Source of the DNA: Thiomicrorhabdus indica
Lineage (GTDB): Bacteria; Pseudomonadota; Gammaproteobacteria; Thiomicrospirales; Thiomicrospiraceae
Assembly (NCBI RefSeq): GCF_004293625.1
Contig: NZ_CP033040.1
Coordinates: forward strand, 2,433,001-2,497,000
Length of the DNA stretch: 64,000 nt
Reading direction: 5' to 3'
Every line of letters begins with the position of its first letter. Positions within the stretch are counted from its first letter, which is position 1. The translations under genes and the position numbers were made by a program. A model generated the notes under the pieces. It was given only the letters and a program-made list of their open reading frames with translations. It had not been told where the DNA came from and did not search any database. Positions 35,522 through 43,920 of the stretch are shown one piece after another.

Positions 35522-35775
35522 TCTAAGTTTTTAGTCTTAAATCTAACGCAATAAATAAACCACCATAATTGAAAAACACCTAAATTCATAGACTTTCATC
35601 CATAAAATTTACCTATACGATAGGAATAGTCCAAAGCACAACTCAAATCTACCGCTTCTGTTTTTTGTTCTAGCTGAATCGGCTAGCGGTGTTTAAAGAG
35701 CTCAGTTAGAGCAAATTCATATTGCTTGAAGCAGAGATAGAACGCTTCAAAGGCAAATATACGGCTTAACCGGCC

Positions 35776-35982
35776 TTAGACCGCTGAAACATACAAGTGT
35801 TCTTTTGCCCAACGAATAGAGGGTGGCATTTTCTCTTCCGCGGTAACCTGAGGTCGAGTTTCAAAATCGTATTTTGCTTCAAACGCCGCATCAATGGTTG
35901 AAAAAGCTGCAATAATTTGGTCTTTATGAAAAATAACATAGTCAGAACCATGGAGCTCAATTGAAAATGGAGAACTGCTCAT
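35776..35982 (-). CDS. Small conserved-looking cytosolic protein, unknown
   Basis: A 68-residue protein (start MSSSPFSIELHGSDYVIF) with no signal or membrane segment. A strong purine-rich site (AGGGAGGGAGA) precedes the ATG, which supports translation. The pattern of a beta hairpin followed by a helix with Phe-Ser-Thr-Ile-Asp-Ala-Ala resembles small phage or plasmid-type proteins, but I recognise no family. It stands alone between a receptor gene and a long non-coding region. Confidence 0.6.
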   Translation of the reverse strand: MSSSPFSIELHGSDYVIFHKDQIIAAFSTIDAAFEAKYDFETRPQVTAEEKMPPSIRWAKEHLYVSAV

Positions 35983-36569
35983 TTTGTCTCCCTCCCTTGT
36001 GAATCGCCTTTCAAGTTTGCTAAAGCACTATTTCTATTTTTTGCTTCGCTTGCAAAGGCGTATGAAATTTTTATCTAATTTTTGTGTGTTCAATTAACTT
36101 AACGACCGGCCGGTAAAAATTTTCAGTCATTTTTTAATGTGCCAACAACCAACGTACTTTTTAAATTGACACATGCTTGGTACAGAAGACTAATCTTTTA
36201 AAAAGACACCCATATGAATGCTTTATGACACTTCTAATCTCTAGCTTTCACAGGTATTTTCTGTATTTCCTTGCACGAGCTTAGATCGTAACGGTATTTT
36301 TCATGCAATTTTTAGCGAGCGATATGAATTCGTTTAAAATAGCTCGAAAACGTTACCGGCCGGTAAAAATTAAGAGGGCTTTGCACGAGTGAGAGATAAA
36401 GCATAAATTGAGAAAAAATTTTGTTGATCTAGGCAAAAAGTGCAGGGAATAGCTAGCTATTCTCAAGCTGTTTAACAAAGTTCAGCAGGATTTTAGCCAA
36501 TTTTGGTTATTTATTATCTCGTGCAAAGCTCTCATTAAGCTTTACCTCAGAAACTAGGAAACAAACACC
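35983..36569. other. Long non-coding region upstream of mutM
   Basis: About 590 bases without a gene. It contains two ACCGGCCGGT copies (36105, 36355) and a 160-bp MITE-like element at 36374-36533, described separately. The 9-mer TTGCACGAG found in that element's ends also occurs alone at 36271. The mutM promoter must lie here or inside the element. Confidence 0.7.
36374..36533. mobile_element. MITE-like non-autonomous element, 160 bp
   Basis: Terminal inverted repeats of 16 bases, GAGGGCTTTGCACGAG on the left and its counterpart (complement GAGAGCTTTGCACGAG) on the right, match at 15 of 16 positions. A 5-bp direct repeat ATTAA flanks both sides (36369-36373 and 36534-36538). A perfect 16-bp palindrome GAATAGCTAGCTATTC sits almost at the centre. 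No coding capacity. It looks like the ends of an insertion sequence whose transposase copy is elsewhere. It lies 36 bases before mutM. Confidence 0.78.
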
Positions 36570-37466
36570 ATGCCAGAATTGCCCGAAGTCGAAACCACTT
36601 GCAGAGGAATTCAACCTGCAAGTGAACAACAGATCATTACCAAAATTGTGATTCGAAATGGCAATTTACGCTGGCCGGTTCCAAACGAAATCCGTACCGA
36701 ATTAATTGGACAGAAAGTAACTCGCGTTCACCGTCGAGGGAAATACATTTTGCTCAGCACCCCTATCGGCACTTTAATGATTCATCTAGGAATGTCTGGA
36801 ACCTTAAGAACCTTACCGGCCGGTACAGATATCAAAAAGCACGATCATGTCGACATCTGCTTTGAAAATGATCAGATTTTACGCCTAAATGACCCAAGAC
36901 GATTCGGTAGCGTCCATTGGCAACCTTTAGCCAAAGGTGAGATTGAAGCGCATAAATTATTGGCCAAACTCGCGCCTGAACCTTTAAGTGATGAATTCAA
37001 TGGCGAGTACTTTTATCAAAAAGCCAAAACACGTTCCGTTGCAATTAAAAGCCTAGTTATGAACTCTGCTGTCTGTGTGGGTGCAGGGAATATTTATGCC
37101 AATGAATCACTTTTTATGAGCGGCATACACCCTCAAACCCCTGCTAAAATGCTCAGTCGCAAACAGTGTGATCTTCTAGTGAGCAATATAAAAACGGTTT
37201 TAGCCAAAGCGATTGAACAAGGTGGGACGACACTGAAAGACTTTATGAGCCCTGAAGGTAAACCGGGGTATTTTGTGCAAGAGCTGCAAGTCTATGACCG
37301 TGAAAATCAACCGTGTCGTCAATGCGGCACGCCCATTCAACGAATTATTTTGAATCAACGTGCCAGTTATTTTTGTCCAAACTGCCAAACGGCTCCCAAA
37401 AGTAATCAGCTGAAAAAACCGAAAGCCACAAGGAAACACCGCCAACCAACGCAGACAAAAATGTGA
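36570..37466 (+). CDS. mutM: Formamidopyrimidine-DNA glycosylase
   Basis: Removes 8-oxoguanine and formamidopyrimidines from DNA and cuts the abasic site. The mature N-terminus PELPEVETTCRGI carries the catalytic Pro and Glu; HRRGKY and HLGMSG follow; GNIYANESLF marks the helix-two-turns-helix; and the C-terminal zinc finger is CRQCGTPIQ...SYFCPNCQ. At 298 residues it is longer than usual because of a Lys/Pro/Gln-rich tail after the zinc finger. One internal ACCGGCCGGT reads Pro-Ala-Gly. The upstream region has been invaded by a MITE-like element. Confidence 0.97.
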   Translation: MPELPEVETTCRGIQPASEQQIITKIVIRNGNLRWPVPNEIRTELIGQKVTRVHRRGKYILLSTPIGTLMIHLGMSGTLRTLPAGTDIKKHDHVDICFENDQILRLNDPRRFGSVHWQPLAKGEIEAHKLLAKLAPEPLSDEFNGEYFYQKAKTRSVAIKSLVMNSAVCVGAGNIYANESLFMSGIHPQTPAKMLSRKQCDLLVSNIKTVLAKAIEQGGTTLKDFMSPEGKPGYFVQELQVYDRENQPCRQCGTPIQRIILNQRASYFCPNCQTAPKSNQLKKPKATRKHRQPTQTKM

Positions 37467-37541
37467 ACAAAACGTGTCGGGATTTTGGCAATATCTTGAC
37501 AAAACTTTCACTGTAACTTGCGTACTATTTCGTAGAGAACT

Positions 37542-38084
37542 ATGATGAAATCTTTAAAACTTCGTCGAGGCTTTGTTATGCCAAGTCAATTTACCAGCCC
37601 TGCTAACCGTCGCCACAAAAAGAAATTACTCTTGTGGGTTATTGCGACGCTTGTTTTATTGGCTCTACTTGCAAGCTTGCAAGGTTGCAGCCAGCAAAGC
37701 AATCACCAAGCAACCCTTTGGCCCATGGATAAAACTTGCGACTTACATAAAGAAAGCTGTACTGCAAAGTATGAAGGGGCAGAAGCCACACTTAAAGTCT
37801 CCCCGCACCCTATTCCCATCGCTCGACCTTTAGGAATTGAAGTTGCCTTAAACGGACTCAACCCGACCTCTGTCCAGCTAGACATTTCTGGAATTAATAT
37901 GTACATGGGATATAACCGAGTACCTCTTAAATCTTCCAAACCCAACCACTGGGTCGGAACCTCAATGCTTGCGTTTTGTACCGCTGAAAAAATGGAGTGG
38001 CAAATTACATTAATGCTGAAAATGGCGGATGGCAAAGAAGTACAGATTCCATACTTTCTAGAAACCGTGAATCGAGCTCCCTAG
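37542..38084 (+). CDS. Membrane-anchored or lipoprotein-like protein, unknown family
   Basis: A 180-residue protein with a basic N-terminus, one strong hydrophobic segment (about residues 28-48) ending LQGC, which may be a lipobox or simply a membrane anchor. The exported part has three further Cys and the segment INMYMGYNRVPL, and resembles small beta-sandwich proteins such as FixH or YtkA only loosely. GGACCAAC-type family marks are absent, so I leave the function open. An alternative start 12 codons in (MPSQFTS) is possible. It follows mutM by 75 bases. Confidence 0.6.
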   Translation: MMKSLKLRRGFVMPSQFTSPANRRHKKKLLLWVIATLVLLALLASLQGCSQQSNHQATLWPMDKTCDLHKESCTAKYEGAEATLKVSPHPIPIARPLGIEVALNGLNPTSVQLDISGINMYMGYNRVPLKSSKPNHWVGTSMLAFCTAEKMEWQITLMLKMADGKEVQIPYFLETVNRAP

Positions 38085-38126
38085 AAAAACTTTTTAGTTA
38101 ATGAATCAGAGATTCAACAAACACCT

Positions 38127-39197
38127 CTATTCTGCGAGGACCACCGACTTAATTAAAGCGAATAAAGTCAATCCTTCCACAATACCCAATCGACTTGCGG
38201 AGTGCTCGGTTATCTCCGCAAACAACTTCTGACCATCCTGTAATTCAAGTCGTACCAGTACACGGTGATTTTCTTGCGGCAATAGTTCAATGACCATAGC
38301 AGGCAAATGATTAATAATACTGAGCTGTTCAGGATCGGAAAGCGCTAAGGAAACGTCTCTCGCCAAAACTCGCACACGCACCATCGACTTATTCAAGCCA
38401 CCTAAATCCGACAGCCACAACGTATTATTACCCATTTGAACAGGGCGCAAACCTTGCTCAATCGGCATAGGCTTCCCTTGCAACACTGACACCGCACCTT
38501 CATCATCAAACAAAGGTGAATCAACGCGAGAAAGTGCTTTTTGTAGGCTTTCAACACGCTCAATTTGACCCTTCGCCATAAACACAATGTTCGTTGCCAA
38601 ACGTTCTACTTCCGCCGGAGCATGGGTAATATACAAAACTGGAATTTGATAAGCCGACACAATGTCTTCAATCAGCGTCAGCATCTGTGCCTTAGAACGC
38701 CAATCCAATGCAGAGAGAGGCTCATCCATGCACAGCAGGTCAGGACGTGTCAGCAAGGCACGAGCAATTGCCACACGCTGCTTTTCTCCACCAGAGAGAA
38801 AATTTACACCGCGTTCTAATTTATCGGCAATGCCAACACGCGTTACAATTTCATCAAAGTCAGCAGGAGAAACAGACTTAGGCAATCGTTTGACCGAATA
38901 CATAAGGTTTTGCTTTACCGTCATATGTGGAAATAATGCCGCATCCTGAAATACAAACCCAATATTACGCTTTTGCGTTGGCACGGCTTTGGAGCCATCC
39001 TGCCAAATGACATTACCAAACGTTAACTGACCGGTTGTTTTTTTATCTAATCCACTAATCGCTCTTAGCAAAGTCGATTTTCCAGACCCCGACCGGCCAA
39101 ATAACACTGTCACGCCTTCCAGCGGTAACTCAAACTCACCTGAATTTAGTTCAAAATTCCCTAGTATCAGCTGAAGATTACCCTTTAGCCTAGTCAT
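38127..39197 (-). CDS. modC: Molybdate ABC transporter ATP-binding protein
   Basis: The ATPase of the ModABC molybdate importer. In 356 residues it shows Walker A GRSGSGKST, the Q-loop (VFQDAALFPH), the ABC signature LSGGEKQRVAIAR, Walker B LLCMDEPLSALD and the switch His (ITHAPAEVERLA), then a C-terminal TOBE (Mop-like) domain (about residues 290-355) that binds molybdate. Its ATG overlaps the modB stop by 4 bases, showing tight coupling. It is the last gene of the modA-modB-modC unit. Confidence 0.96.
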   Translation of the reverse strand: MTRLKGNLQLILGNFELNSGEFELPLEGVTVLFGRSGSGKSTLLRAISGLDKKTTGQLTFGNVIWQDGSKAVPTQKRNIGFVFQDAALFPHMTVKQNLMYSVKRLPKSVSPADFDEIVTRVGIADKLERGVNFLSGGEKQRVAIARALLTRPDLLCMDEPLSALDWRSKAQMLTLIEDIVSAYQIPVLYITHAPAEVERLATNIVFMAKGQIERVESLQKALSRVDSPLFDDEGAVSVLQGKPMPIEQGLRPVQMGNNTLWLSDLGGLNKSMVRVRVLARDVSLALSDPEQLSIINHLPAMVIELLPQENHRVLVRLELQDGQKLFAEITEHSASRLGIVEGLTLFALIKSVVLAE

Positions 39198-39889
39198 CCA
39201 ATCTTCACTCCAAAACGTCGATTAATACCATAAACTAACATCAGCACGACCAAAGAGAAAATCAACATAATCGCTGAAAGCACATGCGCTTGATCGTATT
39301 CCAACGATTCGACGTGGTCAAAAATATCAATGGAAACCATTCTTGTCTCACCAGGAATATTTCCTCCAAGCATCAACACCACGCCAAACTCACCAACAGT
39401 GTGAGCAAACGTTAATGTTGCGGCAACCAAAAAACCTCGTTGCGAGAGCGGAATCACAATCGTAAAAAACCGATCAATGACATTGGCTCGCATTGTCGCC
39501 GCGGCATCGAGCAATTTCTGTGGTACCGCTTCAAAAGCATGCATTAATGGCTGCACTGCAAAAGGCAGTGAATAAAACACCGAACCAACAATTAACCCCT
39601 CTTTGGTAAAGGTCAACTGCCCTTCAAACCCAAAAAACCGTAAAAACTCAGTGACATGGCCATTAGGATTTAAAATAATGAGCAGATAAAACCCGAGTAC
39701 TGTCGGCGGCAATACCAAGGGCAATGCAACCAAAGCCTCCAAGACAATTTTCGACGAGTGTTGCATTCGCGCCATCCACCAAGCCAGTGGCGTTCCGATT
39801 AATAGTAATATCGCCGTCGTCCAAGCCGCCACTTCAAGCGTCAACCAAATTGGTTGTAAGCTGACTTCTACACCAAAAATTTCTATCAT
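39194..39889 (-). CDS. modB: Molybdate ABC transporter permease
   Basis: Inner-membrane channel of the molybdate importer, about five transmembrane helices, 231 residues. The EAA-loop that docks ModC is seen as DAAATMRANVIDRFFTIVIPLSQRG, and PLVLPPTVLGFYLL, GVVLMLGGNIPGETR are typical of ModB. I start at the ATG giving MIEIFGVEVSL; the frame is open 19 codons further upstream, but that stretch is a terminator hairpin (39902-39924) and has no homology. It overlaps modC by 4 bases. Confidence 0.93.
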   Translation of the reverse strand: MIEIFGVEVSLQPIWLTLEVAAWTTAILLLIGTPLAWWMARMQHSSKIVLEALVALPLVLPPTVLGFYLLIILNPNGHVTEFLRFFGFEGQLTFTKEGLIVGSVFYSLPFAVQPLMHAFEAVPQKLLDAAATMRANVIDRFFTIVIPLSQRGFLVAATLTFAHTVGEFGVVLMLGGNIPGETRMVSIDIFDHVESLEYDQAHVLSAIMLIFSLVVLMLVYGINRRFGVKIG

Positions 39890-39901
39890 CTGTTTACCTA
39901 C

Positions 39902-39924
39902 AAAAAACTCGGCTGATCGCCGAG
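39902..39924 (-). terminator. Intercistronic terminator or attenuator between modA and modB
   Basis: On the minus strand: CTCGGC, loop GATCA, GCCGAG, then TTTTTT. A compact intrinsic terminator inside the mod operon. It should let modA (the abundant binding protein) be made in excess of modB and modC. Confidence 0.82.
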
Positions 39925-39993
39925 AAAAGAATAAAGACTTTGCCAAAAATTTTGGACAAAAACTTTATTCAGGGGGAATAACTATGGTTGGAA

Positions 39994-40758
39994 TTAGGGG
40001 GTACTATAGCCGTATGCGTGAATAATCTCTAGCGCTTCAGAAGAACGAATATATTCCATAAACGCTTTAACAGCGGTATTCTTCTCACCACGTTTTAACA
40101 CCAGAGCACCTTGTTTAATTGGCTTGTAATCTGCTTGCGGCACCACCCAGTACTGGCCTTTTTGGTAAATAGGACTTTGTGGGTCAACAATTTGCGAAAG
40201 AGCAATGAAGCCAATCGGTGCATTGCCAGTTGCTACATACTGGAACGCATGAGCAATACTCTCGCCATTGACGATTTTGCTCTTCACCGCATCATACAAC
40301 CCTTTAGATTTCAAATAAGCTTGCGCTCTTTCGCCGTAAGGAGCAGTCTTCGGGTTAGCAATAGCCAAGTGGTTAAACTCAGCTTTTTTCAAAACTTCAG
40401 TCGGTTGTTCGGCAACTGAGTATTTCGCACTGTAAAGAGCAATCTGTCCTTGCGCATAGACAAAATAACTGGCTTCAATCCCCAAACCGTCTTCAATGGT
40501 TTTCAAAGGCCGACGTTCATCCGCGCCAAAAAATGCATCAAAAGGCGCGCCATTTTTGATTTGTGCATAGAGCTTTCCGGTCGGCCCAAACGAAAACTTT
40601 ACTGTGTGACCAGTTTCCTGTTCAAACTTCTCGCCAATCTGCTCAATCGTTTTGGTAAAGTTCGCAGCCACCGCTATAGTCGCGGTTTCTGCCAAAGCTA
40701 CTCCCGAAATGGCAACTCCTAACCACATTGCGAACGCGCTACTGAATATCTTTTTCAT
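39994..40758 (-). CDS. modA: Molybdate ABC transporter substrate-binding protein
   Basis: Periplasmic receptor that binds molybdate or tungstate. A signal peptide (cleavage after GVALA, near residue 23) leads to ATIAVAANFTKTIEQIGEKFEQETGH and FGPTGKLYAQIKNGAPFDAFFGADERRP, the classic ModA oxyanion-binding loops. 254 residues. The ATG at 40758 has AGGAGAG 6 bases upstream; a GTG one codon earlier is less likely. It is the first gene of modABC, behind a probable ModE operator. Confidence 0.96.
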   Translation of the reverse strand: MKKIFSSAFAMWLGVAISGVALAETATIAVAANFTKTIEQIGEKFEQETGHTVKFSFGPTGKLYAQIKNGAPFDAFFGADERRPLKTIEDGLGIEASYFVYAQGQIALYSAKYSVAEQPTEVLKKAEFNHLAIANPKTAPYGERAQAYLKSKGLYDAVKSKIVNGESIAHAFQYVATGNAPIGFIALSQIVDPQSPIYQKGQYWVVPQADYKPIKQGALVLKRGEKNTAVKAFMEYIRSSEALEIIHAYGYSTP

Positions 40759-40773
40759 CACTCTCTCCTAAAT

Positions 40774-40807
40774 AAATATATAGTAATATGTAAATTGGTA
40801 TATATCG
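40774..40807 (-). promoter_or_regulatory. Probable ModE operator upstream of modA
   Basis: AAATATATAG and GTATATATCG form imperfect inverted half sites with 14 bases between, ending 16 bases upstream of the modA start. This resembles the CGnTATAT-type halves of ModE boxes. With modE encoded just upstream, molybdate-dependent repression of modABC here is likely. An ACCGGCCGGT copy lies at 40832. Confidence 0.55.
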
Positions 40808-40914
40808 ATAACTATAAAAAAACCGGACTTTACCGGCCGGTCAAGTTAGTTATGCTTTGCATAATTCTTTAACACGCGCCTTCTCATTCTTGAAAAGGAG
40901 CTTATTTTCATCAA

Positions 40915-41718
40915 TTAATCAGCCACCGCTAACAGTACATGCGAGGCCTTAACCAGAGCACAGGCTCGGCCGCCTTTTTTCAAGCCCATCGCTTCCACAG
41001 AACCATTCGTCACAATAGCAGAAATTTTATTTCCGCCTTCTAAAGCAATCGTCACATCACTATTCACAGCACCGGCATCTAGCTGAACGATCTCTCCGCA
41101 AAATTGATTGCGTGCAGACGTTTTACAACCTTCCATTTCTTCAGCTAGCAACACCCAACTCGCTTTAATCAACGCATAAACATCAGAACCTGCTTCTAAA
41201 TTTAAACGCTCCAAACTTGAAGGGGTTATTTGTGCAACCACTTCAGTCGACTTACCGACGGATAACACCACTTCACAATTAACTGAACCGGCCTGTATGC
41301 TTTTCACGGTGCCATGAAATAAATTACGAGCACTGGTTTTCATTGAAATCTTCCTCATGACATCTAATTGAGATAACACTCCCGGAGAGAGTTCTTCCAA
41401 ATGACGCATCCAATGTTGCATTTGGTCTTGAAATAAAATGTAAGCATTCATTAACTGCTTGCCGGCATCCGTCAACAACATTCCCCCACCGCCAGCACCA
41501 CCTTTTGAGGCATTGACTAACTTTACACCGGCAGCTTCATTCATAGCCTCAACCGCTTGCCATGCTCCCTTATAAGTCATTCCACAGGCTTTAGCCGCTT
41601 TGGACAGTGAACCCAAAGAATCAACTTTTTTGAGCAACTCTAAACGACGCTGTCCTGAGCGCGTCTGTTTGGAACCCAGTAAAAAAGATTGGACTAAATG
41701 TTCAGGAGAATCATTCAC
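40915..41718 (-). CDS. modE: Molybdate-responsive transcriptional regulator ModE
   Basis: Represses molybdate uptake genes when molybdate is plentiful. 267 residues: an N-terminal winged helix of LysR type (RRLELLKKVDSLGSLSKAAKACGMTYKGAWQAVEAMNE), the GGAGGGGMLLT segment, and two C-terminal Mop/TOBE domains (about residues 127-195 and 200-265, each opening with SARN and carrying SVEAMGL or SSLERLNL) that bind molybdate at the dimer interface. Located upstream of modABC on the same strand, with a candidate operator between. Confidence 0.95.
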   Translation of the reverse strand: MNDSPEHLVQSFLLGSKQTRSGQRRLELLKKVDSLGSLSKAAKACGMTYKGAWQAVEAMNEAAGVKLVNASKGGAGGGGMLLTDAGKQLMNAYILFQDQMQHWMRHLEELSPGVLSQLDVMRKISMKTSARNLFHGTVKSIQAGSVNCEVVLSVGKSTEVVAQITPSSLERLNLEAGSDVYALIKASWVLLAEEMEGCKTSARNQFCGEIVQLDAGAVNSDVTIALEGGNKISAIVTNGSVEAMGLKKGGRACALVKASHVLLAVAD

Positions 41719-41772
41719 AAGCGTTATTCCATAAGATACACAACGAGATTATAGAGAGGCTTTGTATTGCTT

Positions 41773-42951
41773 TCAAGCCTTTTTCGGAACATCAACACCC
41801 ACAATTTGGCAAAAACTTCGCATTACCAACTCCAGAAGGTGATCATTAAACTGATAATTGGGATGATGACAAGCATATTGATAGGCTTGGGCTTCTGAAT
41901 CAGCCATGCCAATTAAAGCAAAAGCCCCCGGTCTTTCACGCAGATAATAACTGAAATCCTCAGAGGCCATAATCGGTACTGCCATATCGACATTTGAGAA
42001 ACCTTCGCCCAATTCATTTTGTAACACTTTCCGAAAATGACCGGCCGGTAAAGCGTGATTAATCGTCGCTGGATAGTAAGGCTTAATTTTAACCTGTGCA
42101 TGCACACCATAGGTTTTGGCTGTATCTTCTGCGATTTGTTCAATTAATTGCGTTAAAGGCTCATACCATTGGGGCTCTGAAAATCGTAAGCTTCCAGCCA
42201 AACGGGCTGTTTGAGGCGTAACATTGGACGCTGAGCTGTCTGTTTCAAACTGAGTAACACTCACCACTGTCGCAGCTTGCGGCGGCATTCGTCGACTAAC
42301 AATCTGTTGCAAATTCAAACTAATCGCTGCACCTGCCAGCAGTGGATCACGGCAGGTTTCAGGCTGTGAAGCATGACCTCCAATTCCCTCAAGTTGAATT
42401 TCAAAAGCACCGTTACCCGACATGACCGCGCCATCGGGACAAACCGCAGTACCAAATTCCATTGCTGGCCAATTGTGCCAGCCGTAAACTTCATCGACTC
42501 CCTCCAAAGCACCGTCTTCAATCATTTTCAAGGCACCATGGCCACCTTCTTCTGCCGGTTGAAAAAGAAGCGTAACGGAGTTTGTAAGCTGTGATTCATT
42601 CTGTTTAAGCCATAATGCTGTACCAAGCAAAGCGGCCATATGTCCGTCATGGCCGCATGCATGCATTTTCCCTTCAACAGTGGAAGCGAACTCTACCTCT
42701 GATGTTTCCTCAATTGGAAGCGCATCCATATCTGCACGAAGCGCAATATTCTTCCCACCTTCTTGTTTCATATTGGGCGCAATGACACCAACTGTTCCAA
42801 ACGTTGCACAAGCTCGCCATTCAATACCCCAGTCGGTTAAGACCTGACGAATACGCTCTGCGGTATTTTCTTCTTGCCAAGTCAACTCAGGGTGCTGATG
42901 AAACCAATGACGCATCTGGGTTGCAACTTTTATTATTTCCTGCCACTGCAT
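41773..42951 (-). CDS. M20-family amidohydrolase (hippurate/N-acyl-amino-acid hydrolase type)
   Basis: A 392-residue dimetal hydrolase of the HipO/AbgB/ILR1 group, which removes acyl groups from amino acids. Signature features are MRHWFHQHPELTWQE, the metal ligands in HACGHDGHMAALLG, the catalytic LFQPAEEGGHGA and the final metal His in ACHHPNYQF. The lid domain lies between about 185 and 300. Cytosolic, no signal peptide. The natural substrate is not predictable. It is on the same strand as modE, 54 bases upstream of it, but no functional link is evident. One ACCGGCCGGT reads Pro-Ala-Gly. Confidence 0.9.
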   Translation of the reverse strand: MQWQEIIKVATQMRHWFHQHPELTWQEENTAERIRQVLTDWGIEWRACATFGTVGVIAPNMKQEGGKNIALRADMDALPIEETSEVEFASTVEGKMHACGHDGHMAALLGTALWLKQNESQLTNSVTLLFQPAEEGGHGALKMIEDGALEGVDEVYGWHNWPAMEFGTAVCPDGAVMSGNGAFEIQLEGIGGHASQPETCRDPLLAGAAISLNLQQIVSRRMPPQAATVVSVTQFETDSSASNVTPQTARLAGSLRFSEPQWYEPLTQLIEQIAEDTAKTYGVHAQVKIKPYYPATINHALPAGHFRKVLQNELGEGFSNVDMAVPIMASEDFSYYLRERPGAFALIGMADSEAQAYQYACHHPNYQFNDHLLELVMRSFCQIVGVDVPKKA

Positions 42952-43050
42952 AACTCTTCCTTAAACGATTGCTTTTCCAATACTTGCCATTGTAAAGCCT
43001 TTCTCTAAATTGAAGAACGCCATCTCAATTCAATAAACCTAAATATTAAA

Positions 43051-43142
43051 CGAACAAAACGAATAAAACGCTTGATACATCCAGAAAAACCTTTATAATT
43101 CGCTCAAAAATAGATTAAATACTTATAAATCGAACAAAACGA
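43051..43142 (+). promoter_or_regulatory. Direct repeats CGAACAAAACGA upstream of the HTH-REC gene
   Basis: The 12-mer CGAACAAAACGA occurs at 43051-43062 and 43131-43142, exactly 80 bases apart; the first runs into a near-copy CGAATAAAACGC, and the second sits in the inverted arms AAATCG/CGATTT. The position 70-160 bases before a DNA-binding regulator gene suggests an autoregulatory operator. Confidence 0.45.
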
Positions 43143-43211
43143 TTTAATTTTAAGAAAGACTTCCTTTGAGTCTGCTAGAATCTCATCAAATTACTTTGAA
43201 GCGAGTTTCTC

Positions 43212-43838
43212 ATGAACCCTACTCATCAAAACGAGTACGTCAGCACTCAAAAAGCTTGTGAAATTCTTGGGGTTTCGAAAACCATTGTTAAACGCCTTGC
43301 GGATAGTGGTGAACTCGAAACTTGGAAAACGCCGGGGGGGCACCGTCGAATTCGTTTGGATTCGATTAAGAAAACGTTGGAAGAAAAACATGGTGTCGAA
43401 GAACATCTCTCTTCCAAAAACGCCAAACTGAGCTCTGCGCAGAAAAAAGCGGTATCAGTAATGGTGATTGATGACGATCCCGTCATCCAACAGCTGTTTA
43501 TCAGCTATGAAAAAAACTTTGGGATTCCTATGCACTTGACTCAAGCATTCAATGGATACGAAGGGTTGATTAAGGCCGGAGAAAAATCGCTGTCGATTAT
43601 TTTTGTCGACATCAATATGCCTTATATGAATGGCTATGAAGCAATACACGCTTTACGCCGTTTCAAAAATTTAGAGCAAGCGACACTGATAGCAATAACG
43701 GCTGAACCGATTCAAAGTATTGATCGAAATCAATTGCCTGATGACATTGTGTTACTTGATAAACCACTAAATCCTGATGTGATTAAAAAGTTTATAGATT
43801 ACGAGTTTCAATTGATAAACCAGAAAAATGGTGCATAA
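43212..43838 (+). CDS. Response regulator with N-terminal excisionase/MerR-type HTH and C-terminal receiver
   Basis: A 208-residue protein with reversed response-regulator order. Residues about 8-55 form a winged HTH of the MerR/excisionase type (VSTQKACEILGVSKTIVKRLADSGELETWKTPGGHRRI). A linker leads to a receiver domain (about 80-200) with the acidic pair in VMVIDDDP, the phospho-acceptor Asp in IIFVDINMPYMNG, a Thr in AITAEP and Lys in LLDKPLN. It is followed 82 bases later by a GGDEF-EAL protein gene, so the pair may form a c-di-GMP control unit. Direct repeats upstream are candidate operators. Confidence 0.88.
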   Translation: MNPTHQNEYVSTQKACEILGVSKTIVKRLADSGELETWKTPGGHRRIRLDSIKKTLEEKHGVEEHLSSKNAKLSSAQKKAVSVMVIDDDPVIQQLFISYEKNFGIPMHLTQAFNGYEGLIKAGEKSLSIIFVDINMPYMNGYEAIHALRRFKNLEQATLIAITAEPIQSIDRNQLPDDIVLLDKPLNPDVIKKFIDYEFQLINQKNGA

Positions 43839-43920
43839 CCTACTCTAAATAGAGTGGGAGCTTGCCAGTCGAAATTCATGGTTCTGACTTTTTAAGCACA
43901 CAACTTACGAATAAACAGTC

